Shown: piece by piece, positions 8,404-16,414 of the stretch
How positions within the stretch are numbered: position 1 is the stretch's first letter
Layout: each line of letters starts with the position of its first letter
Assembly: GCF_029853695.1 (NCBI RefSeq)
Contig: NZ_CP122537.1
Coordinates: 868,001-932,000, forward strand
Origin: Jannaschia sp. GRR-S6-38
Lineage (GTDB): Bacteria > Pseudomonadota > Alphaproteobacteria > Rhodobacterales > Rhodobacteraceae
Direction: 5' to 3'
DNA length: 64,000 bases
Made by a program: the position numbers and the translations under genes
Notes under the pieces: model-generated
The model's input: the letters and a program-made list of their open reading frames with translations, nothing else
What the model was told of the DNA's origin: nothing
Databases searched by the model: none

Positions 8404-8928
8404 ATGACCGACGCGCGTCCCGACCGCATCCGCCTGCGCCGCCTGCGCGCGGGCGACCTGCGCGCCTTCCAGGCCTACCGCGCCGACCCGCAGGTCGCGC
8501 GCTACCAGGGCTGGGAGGCGATGGACGACGCGCGCGCCGCCGAGTTCATCGCCTGGAACGCCGAAACCCCGCCCTTCCCGACCGGCTGGTGGCAGATCGG
8601 CATCGCGCGGATGCCCGAGGACGAGCTGATCGGCGATCTGGGGCTGTGCCTGTCCGCGGATGGGTGCGAGATCGAGCTGGGCATCACCCTGGCGCGGGCC
8701 GCGCAGGGCGCGGGCCTGGCCGAGGAGGCGGTGCACCTGGCCACCCGCATGGTCTGGGACGGCACCGAGGCGCAGCGCATCGTCGTCAACACCGACGCAC
8801 GCAACGCCCCGGCGCTGGCGCTGATCGCGCGGCTGGGCCTCGACCCGGCCGGGACGCTGCGCGACGGGCCGGCGGTCGAGCAGGTCTTCGAGATGCGGCG
8901 CCCCGCGACGCGCAGGTCCCGGGGCTGA
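8404..8928 (+). CDS. GNAT-family N-acetyltransferase (RimJ/RimL-like)
   Basis: A 174-residue acetyl-CoA-dependent acyltransferase of the group related to ribosomal-protein alanine acetyltransferases. Family features are the N-terminal LRRLRAGDLRAFQAYRADP strand-helix, WWQIGIAR, ELIGDLGLCL, the strand IELGITLARAAQGAGLAEEA that carries the pyrophosphate-binding loop (Q/G-x-G-x-A form), and NTDARNAPALALIARLGL. The substrate is unknown. The frame is open further upstream but the ATG at 8404 begins the recognisable domain. It is transcribed away from the GIGHNSG gene and ends 3 bp from the convergent DUF465 gene. Confidence 0.87.
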   Translation: MTDARPDRIRLRRLRAGDLRAFQAYRADPQVARYQGWEAMDDARAAEFIAWNAETPPFPTGWWQIGIARMPEDELIGDLGLCLSADGCEIELGITLARAAQGAGLAEEAVHLATRMVWDGTEAQRIVVNTDARNAPALALIARLGLDPAGTLRDGPAVEQVFEMRRPATRRSRG

Positions 8929-8931
8929 GCG

Positions 8932-9177
8932 TTAGGCGTCGACGCTGCGCAGCGCGGCGGCGATCTTGTCCTTCAGCACCAGGCGCTCGCGGCGCATCTC
9001 CTGCATGTGCTGATCCGAGGTCGGCTCGATATCGGTCTCGGCGCGGTGGATCGCACGATTCACCTCGTGATAGCGATCCGCCAGCCCGACGAAATACGGG
9101 GAGTCGGCCTTCAGGGTCGCGATCTGGCGCGTGGCATCGGGGAATTCCTCGGCCAGTTCGTGGGGGACGTGGGACAT
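8932..9177 (-). CDS. YdcH-like DUF465 family small protein
   Basis: An 81-residue protein of the YdcH/DUF465 family, predicted as two helices forming a coiled-coil hairpin. The pattern FVGLADRYHEVNRAIHRAE followed by MRRERLVLKDKIAAAL is typical of the family, whose function is not established. The ATG at 9177 has GGAGTGAAG upstream. It follows the rib-linked small gene by about 90 bp on the same strand. A second, shorter DUF465 gene lies at 42206-42382. Confidence 0.85.
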   Translation of the reverse strand: MSHVPHELAEEFPDATRQIATLKADSPYFVGLADRYHEVNRAIHRAETDIEPTSDQHMQEMRRERLVLKDKIAAALRSVDA

Positions 9178-9267
9178 GGGGCTTCACTCCGCAGGTTGCT
9201 TCGGTCGCCGTCAATCTGCGCCTGCCCGCCCGTGCCGCGCCTTGACCGAAATCAAGGGGCGGCCGCG

Positions 9268-9483
9268 TCACGCCTCCAGCCAGGCCACCTGCCCCGCCGC
9301 ATCGGCCCGTGCCGCCGCGGCATCGGCGAAATCGCCCCGCGGCGGATGCAGCCGCCGCCAGCCATGCGCATCCTCGGGATCGCGGCGGCATTCGACCCAG
9401 GCCCAGCGCGCGCCGGTGCGGATCAGATCGACGCAGCGATCGCCGGTCGCGTCCTCCAGCGAGTGGTGGACGACCGGTTTCAC
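9268..9483 (-). CDS. Small hypothetical protein translationally coupled to ribE
   Basis: A 71-residue reading frame with a GTG start that overlaps the ribE stop codon in the sequence GTGA. The protein begins MKPVVHHSLEDATGDRCVDL and contains the Trp/Arg-rich segment RTGARWAWVECRRDPEDAHG, with no signal peptide or membrane segment. I do not recognise a family. Support comes from the exact stop-start overlap, the codon use (third-position G/C as in neighbours) and the absence of any other good frame here. It could be an accessory of riboflavin synthase or an unrelated protein placed by coupling. Confidence 0.6.
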   Translation of the reverse strand: MKPVVHHSLEDATGDRCVDLIRTGARWAWVECRRDPEDAHGWRRLHPPRGDFADAAAARADAAGQVAWLEA

Positions 9484-10079
9484 CCAGCCTCGGCCAGCCG
9501 CGCGACATAGCGGGCCAGCGTGTCGATCTCGAGGTTCACGCGGTCGCCCGGCGCGGCGATGCCCCAGGTCGTGACGGCCTGCGTATGCGGGATCATGTTG
9601 ACCCCGAACTGCGTGCCCTCGACCCCGTTCACCGTCAGCGACGTGCCGTTGAGCGCGACCGACCCCTTGGGCGCGATGAACCGCGCGAGCGCGGCCGGCG
9701 CCTCGAAGACGAAGCGCATCGAGTCGCCCTCCGGCGTGATCGACAGGATCTCGGCGGTGCCGTCCACATGCCCCGAGACGATGTGCCCGCCCAGTTCGTC
9801 GCCGACCTTCAGCGCGCGCTCCAGGTTCACCGGGCGGTCGACCTCCCAGGCGCCCAGCGCGGTCTTCGACAGGCTCTCGGCGCTGACATCGACGTCGAAC
9901 CAGTCGCCCTCGGCGTCGCGCCCGCGATCCACCACCGTCAGGCAGCAGCCGTCGCAGGCGATCGACGCGCCCAGGTCGATGCCGTCGGCATCGTAGCCGG
10001 TGCCGATCCGCACCCGCAGATCCCCCCGCTCCTCCATCGCGCGCACGCGGCCCATATCGGTGACGATTCCCGTGAACAT
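9480..10079 (-). CDS. ribE: Riboflavin synthase, alpha subunit
   Basis: Riboflavin synthase dismutates two molecules of 6,7-dimethyl-8-ribityllumazine to riboflavin. The 199-residue protein shows the internal duplication of the family: the first barrel starts MFTGIVTDMGRV with IACDGCCLTVVD, and the second has LGGHIVSGHVDGTAEI and VALNGTSLTVNGV. These carry the lumazine-binding motifs. The ATG at 10079 is preceded by GAGGAGGA. It is the first gene of the minus-strand rib series and is divergent from kpsS across 204 bp that must hold both promoters. Confidence 0.97.
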   Translation of the reverse strand: MFTGIVTDMGRVRAMEERGDLRVRIGTGYDADGIDLGASIACDGCCLTVVDRGRDAEGDWFDVDVSAESLSKTALGAWEVDRPVNLERALKVGDELGGHIVSGHVDGTAEILSITPEGDSMRFVFEAPAALARFIAPKGSVALNGTSLTVNGVEGTQFGVNMIPHTQAVTTWGIAAPGDRVNLEIDTLARYVARLAEAG

Positions 10080-10283
10080 CGGCGTCCTCCTCGGCTCCGG
10101 GTCCCAGATAGGGGGAAATGCCCGCCAATCGAAGCCCCCTTCGCCCCCGCGCCTGCCGTGGCTTACCGGGCCGCGCCCGACACCACCGAGTCCCCCGCGC
10201 CACACTCGCCGCATTCGCGCCACAATCGCGCCTTCCCCACGCCGCTGCCCGCAGGCAGTAAGGGCGCGGTACCCGGAGGCGAA

Positions 10284-11567
10284 ATGCGTCCAACACGTCG
10301 ATTCCTCTTCCTGCAGGGGCCCCACGGGCCCTTCTTCCACCATCTGGGGCGGCTGCTCCGGGCGGCGGGCTGCGAGGCGTGGCGCGTGGGCTTCAACCGC
10401 GGAGACGAGGCCTTCTGGCGCCATCCCGACAGCTACATCGCCTTCGACGGCGACCCGGCCGACTGGCCCGCGACCTTCGAGAAGACGGTGACGGATCGCG
10501 GCATCACCGACCTCGTGATCTACGGCGACATCCGCGCCATCCACGCCCAGGCCGTCGCCGCTGCCCATGCAAGCGGCCTGACCGTGCATGTCTTCGAGGA
10601 AGGCTACCTGCGGCCCTGGTGGGTCAGCTACGAACGCGGCGGCTCGAACGCGCATTCGCGGCTGATGGACAAGACCGTGCCGCAGATGCAGGCCGCGCTC
10701 GCCGCGCTCGATCTCGACCTGCCCGACGCGCCCGCCCATTGGGGCGACATGCGCCACCATGTCTTCTACGGCGCGCTCTACCATTTCCTGGTGCTGGCCC
10801 GGCCCGGCCGCTACCGCCGCTGGCGCCCGCATCGCGACATCACCGTGATGGCCGAGTTCCGCCTTTACCTGCGCCGCCTGCTGACCATGCCCTTCACCGC
10901 GCTCCGGCGCGCCATCGCCACCCGCCGCATCACCCAGGGCGGCTTTCCCTACCATCTCTGCCTGATGCAGCTCGAACATGACGCGAGCTTCCGGGCGCAT
11001 TCCCCCTATGGCGCAATGGCCGAGTTCCTTGAGGAGGTCGTCGCGGGCTTCGCCGAGGGCGCGCCCCGCCATCATCACCTGGTGCTCAAGGCCCACCCGC
11101 TCGAGGACGGCCGCGCCCCGGTCCGCGCCACGCTGGCCCGGCTGACCGCCCAATACGGGCTGCAGGGCCGCGTCCACTACCTGCGCGGCGGCAAGCTCGC
11201 GCATCTGATGAACGAGGCGCGCAGCGCGATCACCGTGAACTCCACCGCCGCCCAGCAGGCGCTCTGGCGCGGGTTGCCCGTCAAGGCGCTGGGCCGCTCG
11301 GTCTATTCCAAGCCCGAATTCGTCTCCGACCAGACGATCGCCGATTTCTTCGCCGACCCGCAGCGCCCCGACAGCCGCGCCTATCGCGACTACCGCCACT
11401 ACCTGCTCGAGACGAGCCAGGTGGCCGGCGGCTTCTACTCCGCGCGCGGCCGCCGGCAGCTTCTGCGCCAGGTCGTCGACATGATGCTGGCCGACCAGGA
11501 CCCCTATGACCGGCTCGATGCGGGCCGCCCCGCACCGCGACAGAATTTGAAACTGGTATCCGGCTAG
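10284..11567 (+). CDS. kpsS: Capsular polysaccharide export/Kdo-linker protein, KpsS/LipB family
   Basis: KpsS-family proteins start the poly-Kdo linker on phosphatidylglycerol that anchors group-2-type capsules; they act on the cytoplasmic face. The 427-residue protein opens with RRFLFLQGPHGPFFHHLGRL and has HVFEEGYLRPWWVS, the glycosyltransferase-like HHHLVLKAHPLEDGR and the late VNSTAAQQALWRGLPVKALG segment, all diagnostic. The ATG at 10284 has GGAGG seven bases upstream; the open frame extends far upstream but only as a shadow of ribE. The stop codon lies inside the loop of a perfect hairpin. The export lipoprotein and kpsC follow; kpsM, kpsT and kpsE are not in the window. Confidence 0.92.
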   Translation: MRPTRRFLFLQGPHGPFFHHLGRLLRAAGCEAWRVGFNRGDEAFWRHPDSYIAFDGDPADWPATFEKTVTDRGITDLVIYGDIRAIHAQAVAAAHASGLTVHVFEEGYLRPWWVSYERGGSNAHSRLMDKTVPQMQAALAALDLDLPDAPAHWGDMRHHVFYGALYHFLVLARPGRYRRWRPHRDITVMAEFRLYLRRLLTMPFTALRRAIATRRITQGGFPYHLCLMQLEHDASFRAHSPYGAMAEFLEEVVAGFAEGAPRHHHLVLKAHPLEDGRAPVRATLARLTAQYGLQGRVHYLRGGKLAHLMNEARSAITVNSTAAQQALWRGLPVKALGRSVYSKPEFVSDQTIADFFADPQRPDSRAYRDYRHYLLETSQVAGGFYSARGRRQLLRQVVDMMLADQDPYDRLDAGRPAPRQNLKLVSG

Positions 11568-11610
11568 GATACCGTCCCGAAGGATGCGCCCGGACGGGGG
11601 ACAACCCCCG
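11555..11610 (+). repeat. Two intercistronic hairpins after kpsS
   Basis: A perfect 7-bp inverted repeat, GGTATCC and GGATACC with a 5-nt loop (11555-11573), encloses the kpsS TAG stop codon. A second hairpin, CGGGGG and CCCCCG with loop ACAA, lies at 11595-11610. Neither is followed by a T run. They may shape mRNA decay or expression between kpsS and the export lipoprotein. Confidence 0.5.
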
Positions 11611-11647
11611 CAAGACGGCGACCGAGGCAGAGCGAAAGGCCCGAGCA

Positions 11648-12787
11648 GTGAGCAGACAGGCATCCCGGGGGGCGAAGATCATCGCCCTCACCCTCATCGC
11701 GGCCCTCGTCGCCGCTTGCGGCACCCTGCCCCGGTCGGGGCCCAGCAAGCGCGAGATCTTCGCGGGCTCCGTCCTCAACGAGGGCGACGCCTTCGTCGTC
11801 GCCGTCAACGACCGCGTGGCCCGCGCCACGGCCGTGCTGCCCGCGCTCGGCTTCTCGGACGCCTTCCGGGGCGCCGCGCAAATCGGCGCCGACACGATCC
11901 GGCCGGGCGACACGCTGGGGCTCATCATCTACGAAAACGTCGAGGACGGGCTGCTGACCAATACCGGCGCCTCGGCCTCGCTGATCGACGAGGTGCAGGT
12001 CGACAGCTCGGGCATGATCTTTATCCCCTATGCCGGCCGCATCCGCGCCGCCGGCAACACGCCCGAGGCGCTACGCCGCATCATCACCCAGCGGCTCGAC
12101 GAACAGACCCCCGACCCGCAGGTCGTGGTCCGCCGATTGGCGGGCGACGGCGCGACGGTCAGCGTCGTCGGCGGCGCGGGGGCGCAGGGCGTCTACCCGA
12201 TCGAGCGGCCCACCCGCACCCTGACCGCGATGATCGCCGCCGCCGGCGGCGTCGCCATCCCGCCCGAGATCGCGCTCGTCACCGTCACCCGCGGCGCGCA
12301 TTCCGAGACCGCCTACCTCTCCGATCTCTACACCAACCCGCAGCTCGATATCGCGCTGCGCAACGGCGACACGATCTACATCAAGGAAGACACCCGCGCC
12401 TTCACCGTGCTGGGCGCGACTGGAACGCAGAACCGGCTGGAATTCGAGACCGAGGTGATCACCGCCATCGAGGCGCTGGCGCAGGTCGGCGGGCTCAACC
12501 CGTTCCTCGCCAACCCCACCGGCGTCTTCGTCTTCCGCAACGAGCCCGAATCCATCGCCAAGGCCGTGCTGGGCCGCGACGACCTGATCGGCGCGCAGCG
12601 GCTGGTCTACGTGCTCGACCTGACCGAGCCCAACGGCATGTTCAACGCCCGCGACTTCGTCATCCGCAACGGCGATACGGTCTATGTCACCGAGGCGGCC
12701 ATCGTCGCCTGGAACCGCTCGGTCGCGGCGGTCTTCGGCTCGCTGGGCCAGATCACCTCGGCGGGAACCGCCGTCGGCGTGGAGTGA
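11648..12787 (+). CDS. Polysaccharide export outer-membrane lipoprotein (Wza/KpsD family)
   Basis: This protein probably forms the outer-membrane/periplasmic conduit for the capsule made by this locus. It starts with a GTG codon, and the signal peptide IIALTLIAALVAACG gives a lipobox with Cys24, so it is a predicted lipoprotein of 379 residues. A polysaccharide export domain follows (PGDTLGLIIYENV, then SSGMIFIPYAGRIRAAG) and two SLBB-type segments (VSVVGGAGAQGVYPI and FTVLGATGTQNRLEF). The C-terminal ~25 residues are amphipathic, as in Wza. It lies 80 bp after kpsS. Both Wza and KpsD names have been used for such proteins, so no symbol is given. Confidence 0.9.
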   Translation: MSRQASRGAKIIALTLIAALVAACGTLPRSGPSKREIFAGSVLNEGDAFVVAVNDRVARATAVLPALGFSDAFRGAAQIGADTIRPGDTLGLIIYENVEDGLLTNTGASASLIDEVQVDSSGMIFIPYAGRIRAAGNTPEALRRIITQRLDEQTPDPQVVVRRLAGDGATVSVVGGAGAQGVYPIERPTRTLTAMIAAAGGVAIPPEIALVTVTRGAHSETAYLSDLYTNPQLDIALRNGDTIYIKEDTRAFTVLGATGTQNRLEFETEVITAIEALAQVGGLNPFLANPTGVFVFRNEPESIAKAVLGRDDLIGAQRLVYVLDLTEPNGMFNARDFVIRNGDTVYVTEAAIVAWNRSVAAVFGSLGQITSAGTAVGVE

Positions 12788-12923
12788 TCCGCCCCCGGCG
12801 CGCCGGCGCGCGGCATCCCGGCCACGCCCGGTCCCCCCGGCCGGGGCCACGCATCGCCTCGGGCAACGGATCGGCGCGTGGCGGACCCGCGCCCCGCTCC
12901 CGCCCGCCGCAAAGGGCGGCGCA

Positions 12924-12943
12924 GGCCCGCAGGCCTGCGGGCC
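12924..12943. repeat. Perfect 20-bp palindrome upstream of kpsC
   Basis: The sequence GGCCCGCAGGCCTGCGGGCC is its own reverse complement. It sits in the 211-bp gap between the export lipoprotein and kpsC, about 55 bp before the kpsC ATG. It may be a protein-binding site, an RNA hairpin limiting read-through, or chance in G+C-rich DNA. Nothing else stands out in this gap. Confidence 0.5.
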
Positions 12944-12998
12944 CCGTCCGTCCCCCGGGCGCCAGGCCCCTCGCCTCGCTTCCGCCGCCGCACCGGCC

Positions 12999-14999
12999 AT
13001 GACCGCCCCCCGCCGCACCGCCCGCTACGTCTCCGGCGGCTTCCTGTCGCGCCGCATCCGCCGCATCGCGCAGCTTGCGGGCGTCGACCTGCGCCCCGGC
13101 TGGCCGAAGCCCGGCGACTGGATCGCCGCCTGGGGCCATGACGGTCCTTCCGCGCGCCGCGCCGCCGCCCTGTCGGCCCGCACCGGCGCCCCGATCCTGC
13201 GCTTCGAGGACGCCTTCCTGCGCTCGCTCCATCCCGGCCGCGCGGGCGAGCCGCCGCTGGGCCTGCTGATCGACGCCGCGGGCGCGCATTTCGACGCCCG
13301 CCAGCCGTCCGAGCTGGAAACCCTGCTCGCCACCCATCCCTTCGACGATGGCGACCTGATCGCCCGCACGCGCCAGACCATGGCCGAGATGGCCCGCTCC
13401 GGCGTCACCAAATACGCCGCCACCCGCCCCGATCTCGATCCGCCCGCGCCGGGCTACGTGCTGGTGATCGACCAGACCCGGGGCGACGCCTCGATCCGGC
13501 TGGGCGGCGCTTCCGAGGCCACCTTTCGCGAGATGCTGCTCATCGCGCGCGAGGAGAACCCGGGCGCGCGCCTCCTCATCAAGACCCACCCCGAGACGGC
13601 GGCAGGCCACCGCACGGGCCACTACACCGAGGCCGACGCCGTCCACGGCGCCACGCTGGAGCCCCGCCCCCTGCCGCCCGCGACTCTGCTTGCGGGCGCG
13701 ACGAAGGTCTACACCGTCTCCAGCCAGCTGGGCTTCGAGGCGATACTGCACGGCCACCAGCCCGTGACCTACGGCCAGCCCTTCTACGCGGGCTGGGGCC
13801 TCGACGACGACCGCGCCCCGCTCGACCGCCGCCGGCGCAAGCTGACCCGCGTGCAGCTCTTCGCGGGCGCGATGCTGCTCTATCCGAAATGGTACGATCC
13901 CCATCGCGACCGGCTCTGCGAGGCGGTCGATGTGGTGCGGATGCTCGAGGCCCGCGCCCGCGCCTGGCGCGAGGATCGCGAGGGCTGGGCCGCGCCGGGC
14001 ATGCGGCTCTGGAAGCGTGCGCCGCTGCGCCGCTTCCTGTCGGGCCGGGTCACCTTCCGCGACGACCCGGCGCGGCGGCGCCTGGTCTGGGGGGCGGGCG
14101 ATACGTCATTTCATGTCGGACAGGGATCACCCGCAGATCACCCGCAGATCACCCGTAAAATTTGCCGCATGGAAGACGGCTTCCTGCGCTCGCGCGGCCT
14201 CGGTGCCGAGCTCGTCCCGCCGCTGTCGCTCGTGCTCGACCGCCAGGGCCTCTACTACGACCCGACCCGCCGCTCCGACCTCGAAGACGCTATCATCCTC
14301 GCCGCGGCCCTGCCCCCCGAGGCGCTGGCCCGCGCCCGCGCGCTGCGCGCCGCCGTGACCGCCGCGGGGGTGACGAAATACAACCTCGGCGGGGCCGTGC
14401 CCGACCTGCCGCCGGGCCGTATGGTCCTGGTGCCGGGCCAGGTTGCCGACGACGCCTCGATCCGGCTGGGCACCTCGGAACCTTCTGACAACGCGGGACT
14501 TCTGCGCGCGGCCCGCGCCGCCAATCCCGATGCGGTGATCGTCTACAAGCCGCATCCGGATGTCGAGGCGGGCCTGCGCGAGGGCGCGATCGACGCCGCC
14601 GAGGCCGATCTCGTCGCCACCCGCGCCGACCCGCTGGCGCTGATCGCGCGGGCCGATGCGGTCTGGACCCTGACCTCGCTTCTGGGCTTCGAGGCGCTGA
14701 TCCGCGGCGTGCCCGTCACCACGCTGGGCGCGCCCTTCTACGCGGGCTGGGGCCTGACCGAGGATCGCGGATCTATCCCCGCCCGCCGCCGCGCCGCGCG
14801 GCCCTCCCTCGACGCGCTGGTCCAGGCCGTTCTCATTGATTATCCACGCTATTTCGACCCGGTCACCGGCGCCGCCTGCCCGCCTGAGACGGCCATCCAC
14901 CGCCTCGCCCACGGCCCGCTTCCGGCCCGCGGCCCGGGCAACCGCCTGCTCGCCAAGGCGCAGGGCGCCCTGGCCGGCCGGGCCGCGCTCTGGCGCTAG
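12999..14999 (+). CDS. kpsC: Capsular polysaccharide Kdo transferase KpsC
   Basis: KpsC extends the poly-Kdo linker of capsules with alternating linkages and consists of two related transferase modules. The 666-residue protein shows this: residues ~20-330 carry LRFEDAFLRSLHPG, TRGDASIRLGGAS, IKTHPETAAGH and QPFYAGWGL, and residues ~385-660 carry RMEDGFLRSRGLG, QVADDASIRLGTS, YKPHPDVEAGL and APFYAGWGL. The segment joining the modules (residues ~370-390) is unusual: it is encoded by a tract with three 11-bp repeats and lacks the normal Ala-rich spacer. The ATG at 12999 starts just before the conserved region. The stop codon overlaps the stop of the convergent parA in the palindrome CTAG. Confidence 0.93.
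   Translation: MTAPRRTARYVSGGFLSRRIRRIAQLAGVDLRPGWPKPGDWIAAWGHDGPSARRAAALSARTGAPILRFEDAFLRSLHPGRAGEPPLGLLIDAAGAHFDARQPSELETLLATHPFDDGDLIARTRQTMAEMARSGVTKYAATRPDLDPPAPGYVLVIDQTRGDASIRLGGASEATFREMLLIAREENPGARLLIKTHPETAAGHRTGHYTEADAVHGATLEPRPLPPATLLAGATKVYTVSSQLGFEAILHGHQPVTYGQPFYAGWGLDDDRAPLDRRRRKLTRVQLFAGAMLLYPKWYDPHRDRLCEAVDVVRMLEARARAWREDREGWAAPGMRLWKRAPLRRFLSGRVTFRDDPARRRLVWGAGDTSFHVGQGSPADHPQITRKICRMEDGFLRSRGLGAELVPPLSLVLDRQGLYYDPTRRSDLEDAIILAAALPPEALARARALRAAVTAAGVTKYNLGGAVPDLPPGRMVLVPGQVADDASIRLGTSEPSDNAGLLRAARAANPDAVIVYKPHPDVEAGLREGAIDAAEADLVATRADPLALIARADAVWTLTSLLGFEALIRGVPVTTLGAPFYAGWGLTEDRGSIPARRRAARPSLDALVQAVLIDYPRYFDPVTGAACPPETAIHRLAHGPLPARGPGNRLLAKAQGALAGRAALWR
14125..14157 (+). 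repeat. 11-bp tandem repeat, three copies, inside kpsC
   Basis: The unit gatcacccgca occurs three times head to tail; the third copy differs at one base (gatcacccgta). The 33 bp keep the kpsC frame, encoding the run SPADHPQITRK. Because 11 is not a multiple of three, gain or loss of one unit would shift the frame. The tract is followed by taaaattt, locally A+T-rich for this genome. Confidence 0.85.
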
Positions 15000-15634
15000 C
15001 CGTCCAGCCGCTTCAGCATCTCGTGGGCCAGCGCGGCGATCTCGGCCGCGGCCATCTTCGCGCCCGGATATTCGCGCACGCCCTGCCCCGTGCCCATCGC
15101 CTCGGCATAGGCCACGCGATTGGCGATGACCGCTTCGGCCGCATCGGCCTCCAGCCCGCCCAGCGCCGCGCGGATCGACGCCGTCAGCCGCGTCCCCGCC
15201 CGCGCACGGTTGAGCACCGCCAGCGGGCGCTTGCCCTCGCGCGCGGCCATTTCCAGCACGCCCTCGGTCGCCCAGAGATCCACCTGGCTGGCCGTCACCG
15301 GCACCACCACCATGTCCGAGACCTTCAGCGCCGGCCGCAGGTCGCTGTCGATCTTGGGCGGCGTGTCGATCAGCACGAAATCGTGGCTGTCGCGATACTT
15401 GCCGGCCTCGTAGCTGACGCCCCAGGCGCTGGCGGTCGAGAAGGTCAGGTCGCCCTGCAGCCCGCCCTCGCGCTCGTAGCGGGTCATGAACCAGCGCCCG
15501 AGCGAGCCCTGCGGATCGCTGTCTAGCACCGCCACCTCGCGCCCGCGCGCGGCCAGCTCGACGGCCAGGTTGGCGCAGAGCGTGGTCTTGCCCGACCCGC
15601 CCTTTTGCTGCGCGAACGTCAGAATCGTCGCCAT
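14996..15634 (-). CDS. Orphan ParA/MinD-type partition ATPase
   Basis: A 212-residue deviant-Walker ATPase. The P-loop QQKGGSGKTT (residues 9-18) includes the signature lysine K11; the switch region is VLDSDPQGS and the Walker B-like strand is DFVLIDTPPKID. Such ATPases position plasmids, chromosomes or protein clusters on the nucleoid or membrane. No ParB-like partner gene and no parS-like cluster is visible nearby, so this is not the chromosomal parAB pair. It is convergent with kpsC (shared CTAG at the stops) and divergent from heme oxygenase across 195 bp. The cargo is unknown; the capsule export machinery is a positional guess only. Confidence 0.88.
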   Translation of the reverse strand: MATILTFAQQKGGSGKTTLCANLAVELAARGREVAVLDSDPQGSLGRWFMTRYEREGGLQGDLTFSTASAWGVSYEAGKYRDSHDFVLIDTPPKIDSDLRPALKVSDMVVVPVTASQVDLWATEGVLEMAAREGKRPLAVLNRARAGTRLTASIRAALGGLEADAAEAVIANRVAYAEAMGTGQGVREYPGAKMAAAEIAALAHEMLKRLDG

Positions 15635-15829
15635 TTCGGCCCCCGGAATGCTGCGATGCGGCGAACCCTGCGTCAGCGGGCGCGCCGGGTCAATGGGCGG
15701 CGCGGATCGGGCGAATCCGATCCATTCGCCGCGCATCCCCGACCGGCCGGTTAGGCCGGCGTTAAGCCCCCGCGGTTCAGAGCAGGGCGTGCGAAACCAC
15801 GATGCCGCGAACCGGGCGGCCGACCTGCA

Positions 15830-16414
15830 ATGACCCTTCGAGACCGCCTTCGCGCCGACACGCGCCCCGCCCACGACCGCGTCGATGCCGCCTTCTCCGG
15901 CCTCGGCGTGACCGAGAGGCGTGGCTACCGCGCCTTTCTCGCCGCCCATCTGGTGGCGCTCTCGGCGCTGCGGCCCGCGCCGGGCCCCGGCGATGCCGCC
16001 CTCGCCGCCGAGATGGCGGATCTTCGCAGCCGGCTGCGCGCCGATCTGCAGCAGCTGGGCGCGAACGGGTCGATGCCGCCCCTGCCCGGGCGCCGCTGCC
16101 TCGATCCGCGGGCCCTGGGCTACGTGCTGCACGGCTCGCGCATGGGCATGGCGGTGCTGCACCGCCGCTGGCGCGCCGCGGGCGATGCCCGGCTGCGGCG
16201 CGCGGGAGCCTTCCTGTCCACGCCGCCCGCACCCGCCCGCTGGGGCGCGATCTGCGCGGGCCTGTCGCGCATGTCGCCCGACGGGCCCACCGCCGACCGG
16301 GTGATCGCCGAGGCCGGCACCGTCTTCGCCATCTACGAACACAGCGCGCTGAGCCAGGCGCGCCCGCTGAAAGGATGCCCCGATGCCCAGCGCCTCGCAC
16401 CAGCCCAGCACTGA
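15830..16414 (+). CDS. Biliverdin-producing heme oxygenase
   Basis: A 194-residue heme oxygenase of the short bacterial BphO/HemO type, which opens heme to biliverdin, iron and CO. The N-terminal LRADTRPAHDRVDAAFS gives the candidate proximal heme ligand His15. The distal helix region is represented by ALGYVLHGSRMGMAVLHRRW, where the family often has a Gly-rich helix (GxxYVxxGSxxG). Its last 32 bases overlap the start of the phytochrome gene, so the chromophore-making enzyme and the photoreceptor are coexpressed. The protein is short for the wider heme oxygenase superfamily but usual for phytochrome-linked ones. Confidence 0.9.
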   Translation: MTLRDRLRADTRPAHDRVDAAFSGLGVTERRGYRAFLAAHLVALSALRPAPGPGDAALAAEMADLRSRLRADLQQLGANGSMPPLPGRRCLDPRALGYVLHGSRMGMAVLHRRWRAAGDARLRRAGAFLSTPPAPARWGAICAGLSRMSPDGPTADRVIAEAGTVFAIYEHSALSQARPLKGCPDAQRLAPAQH

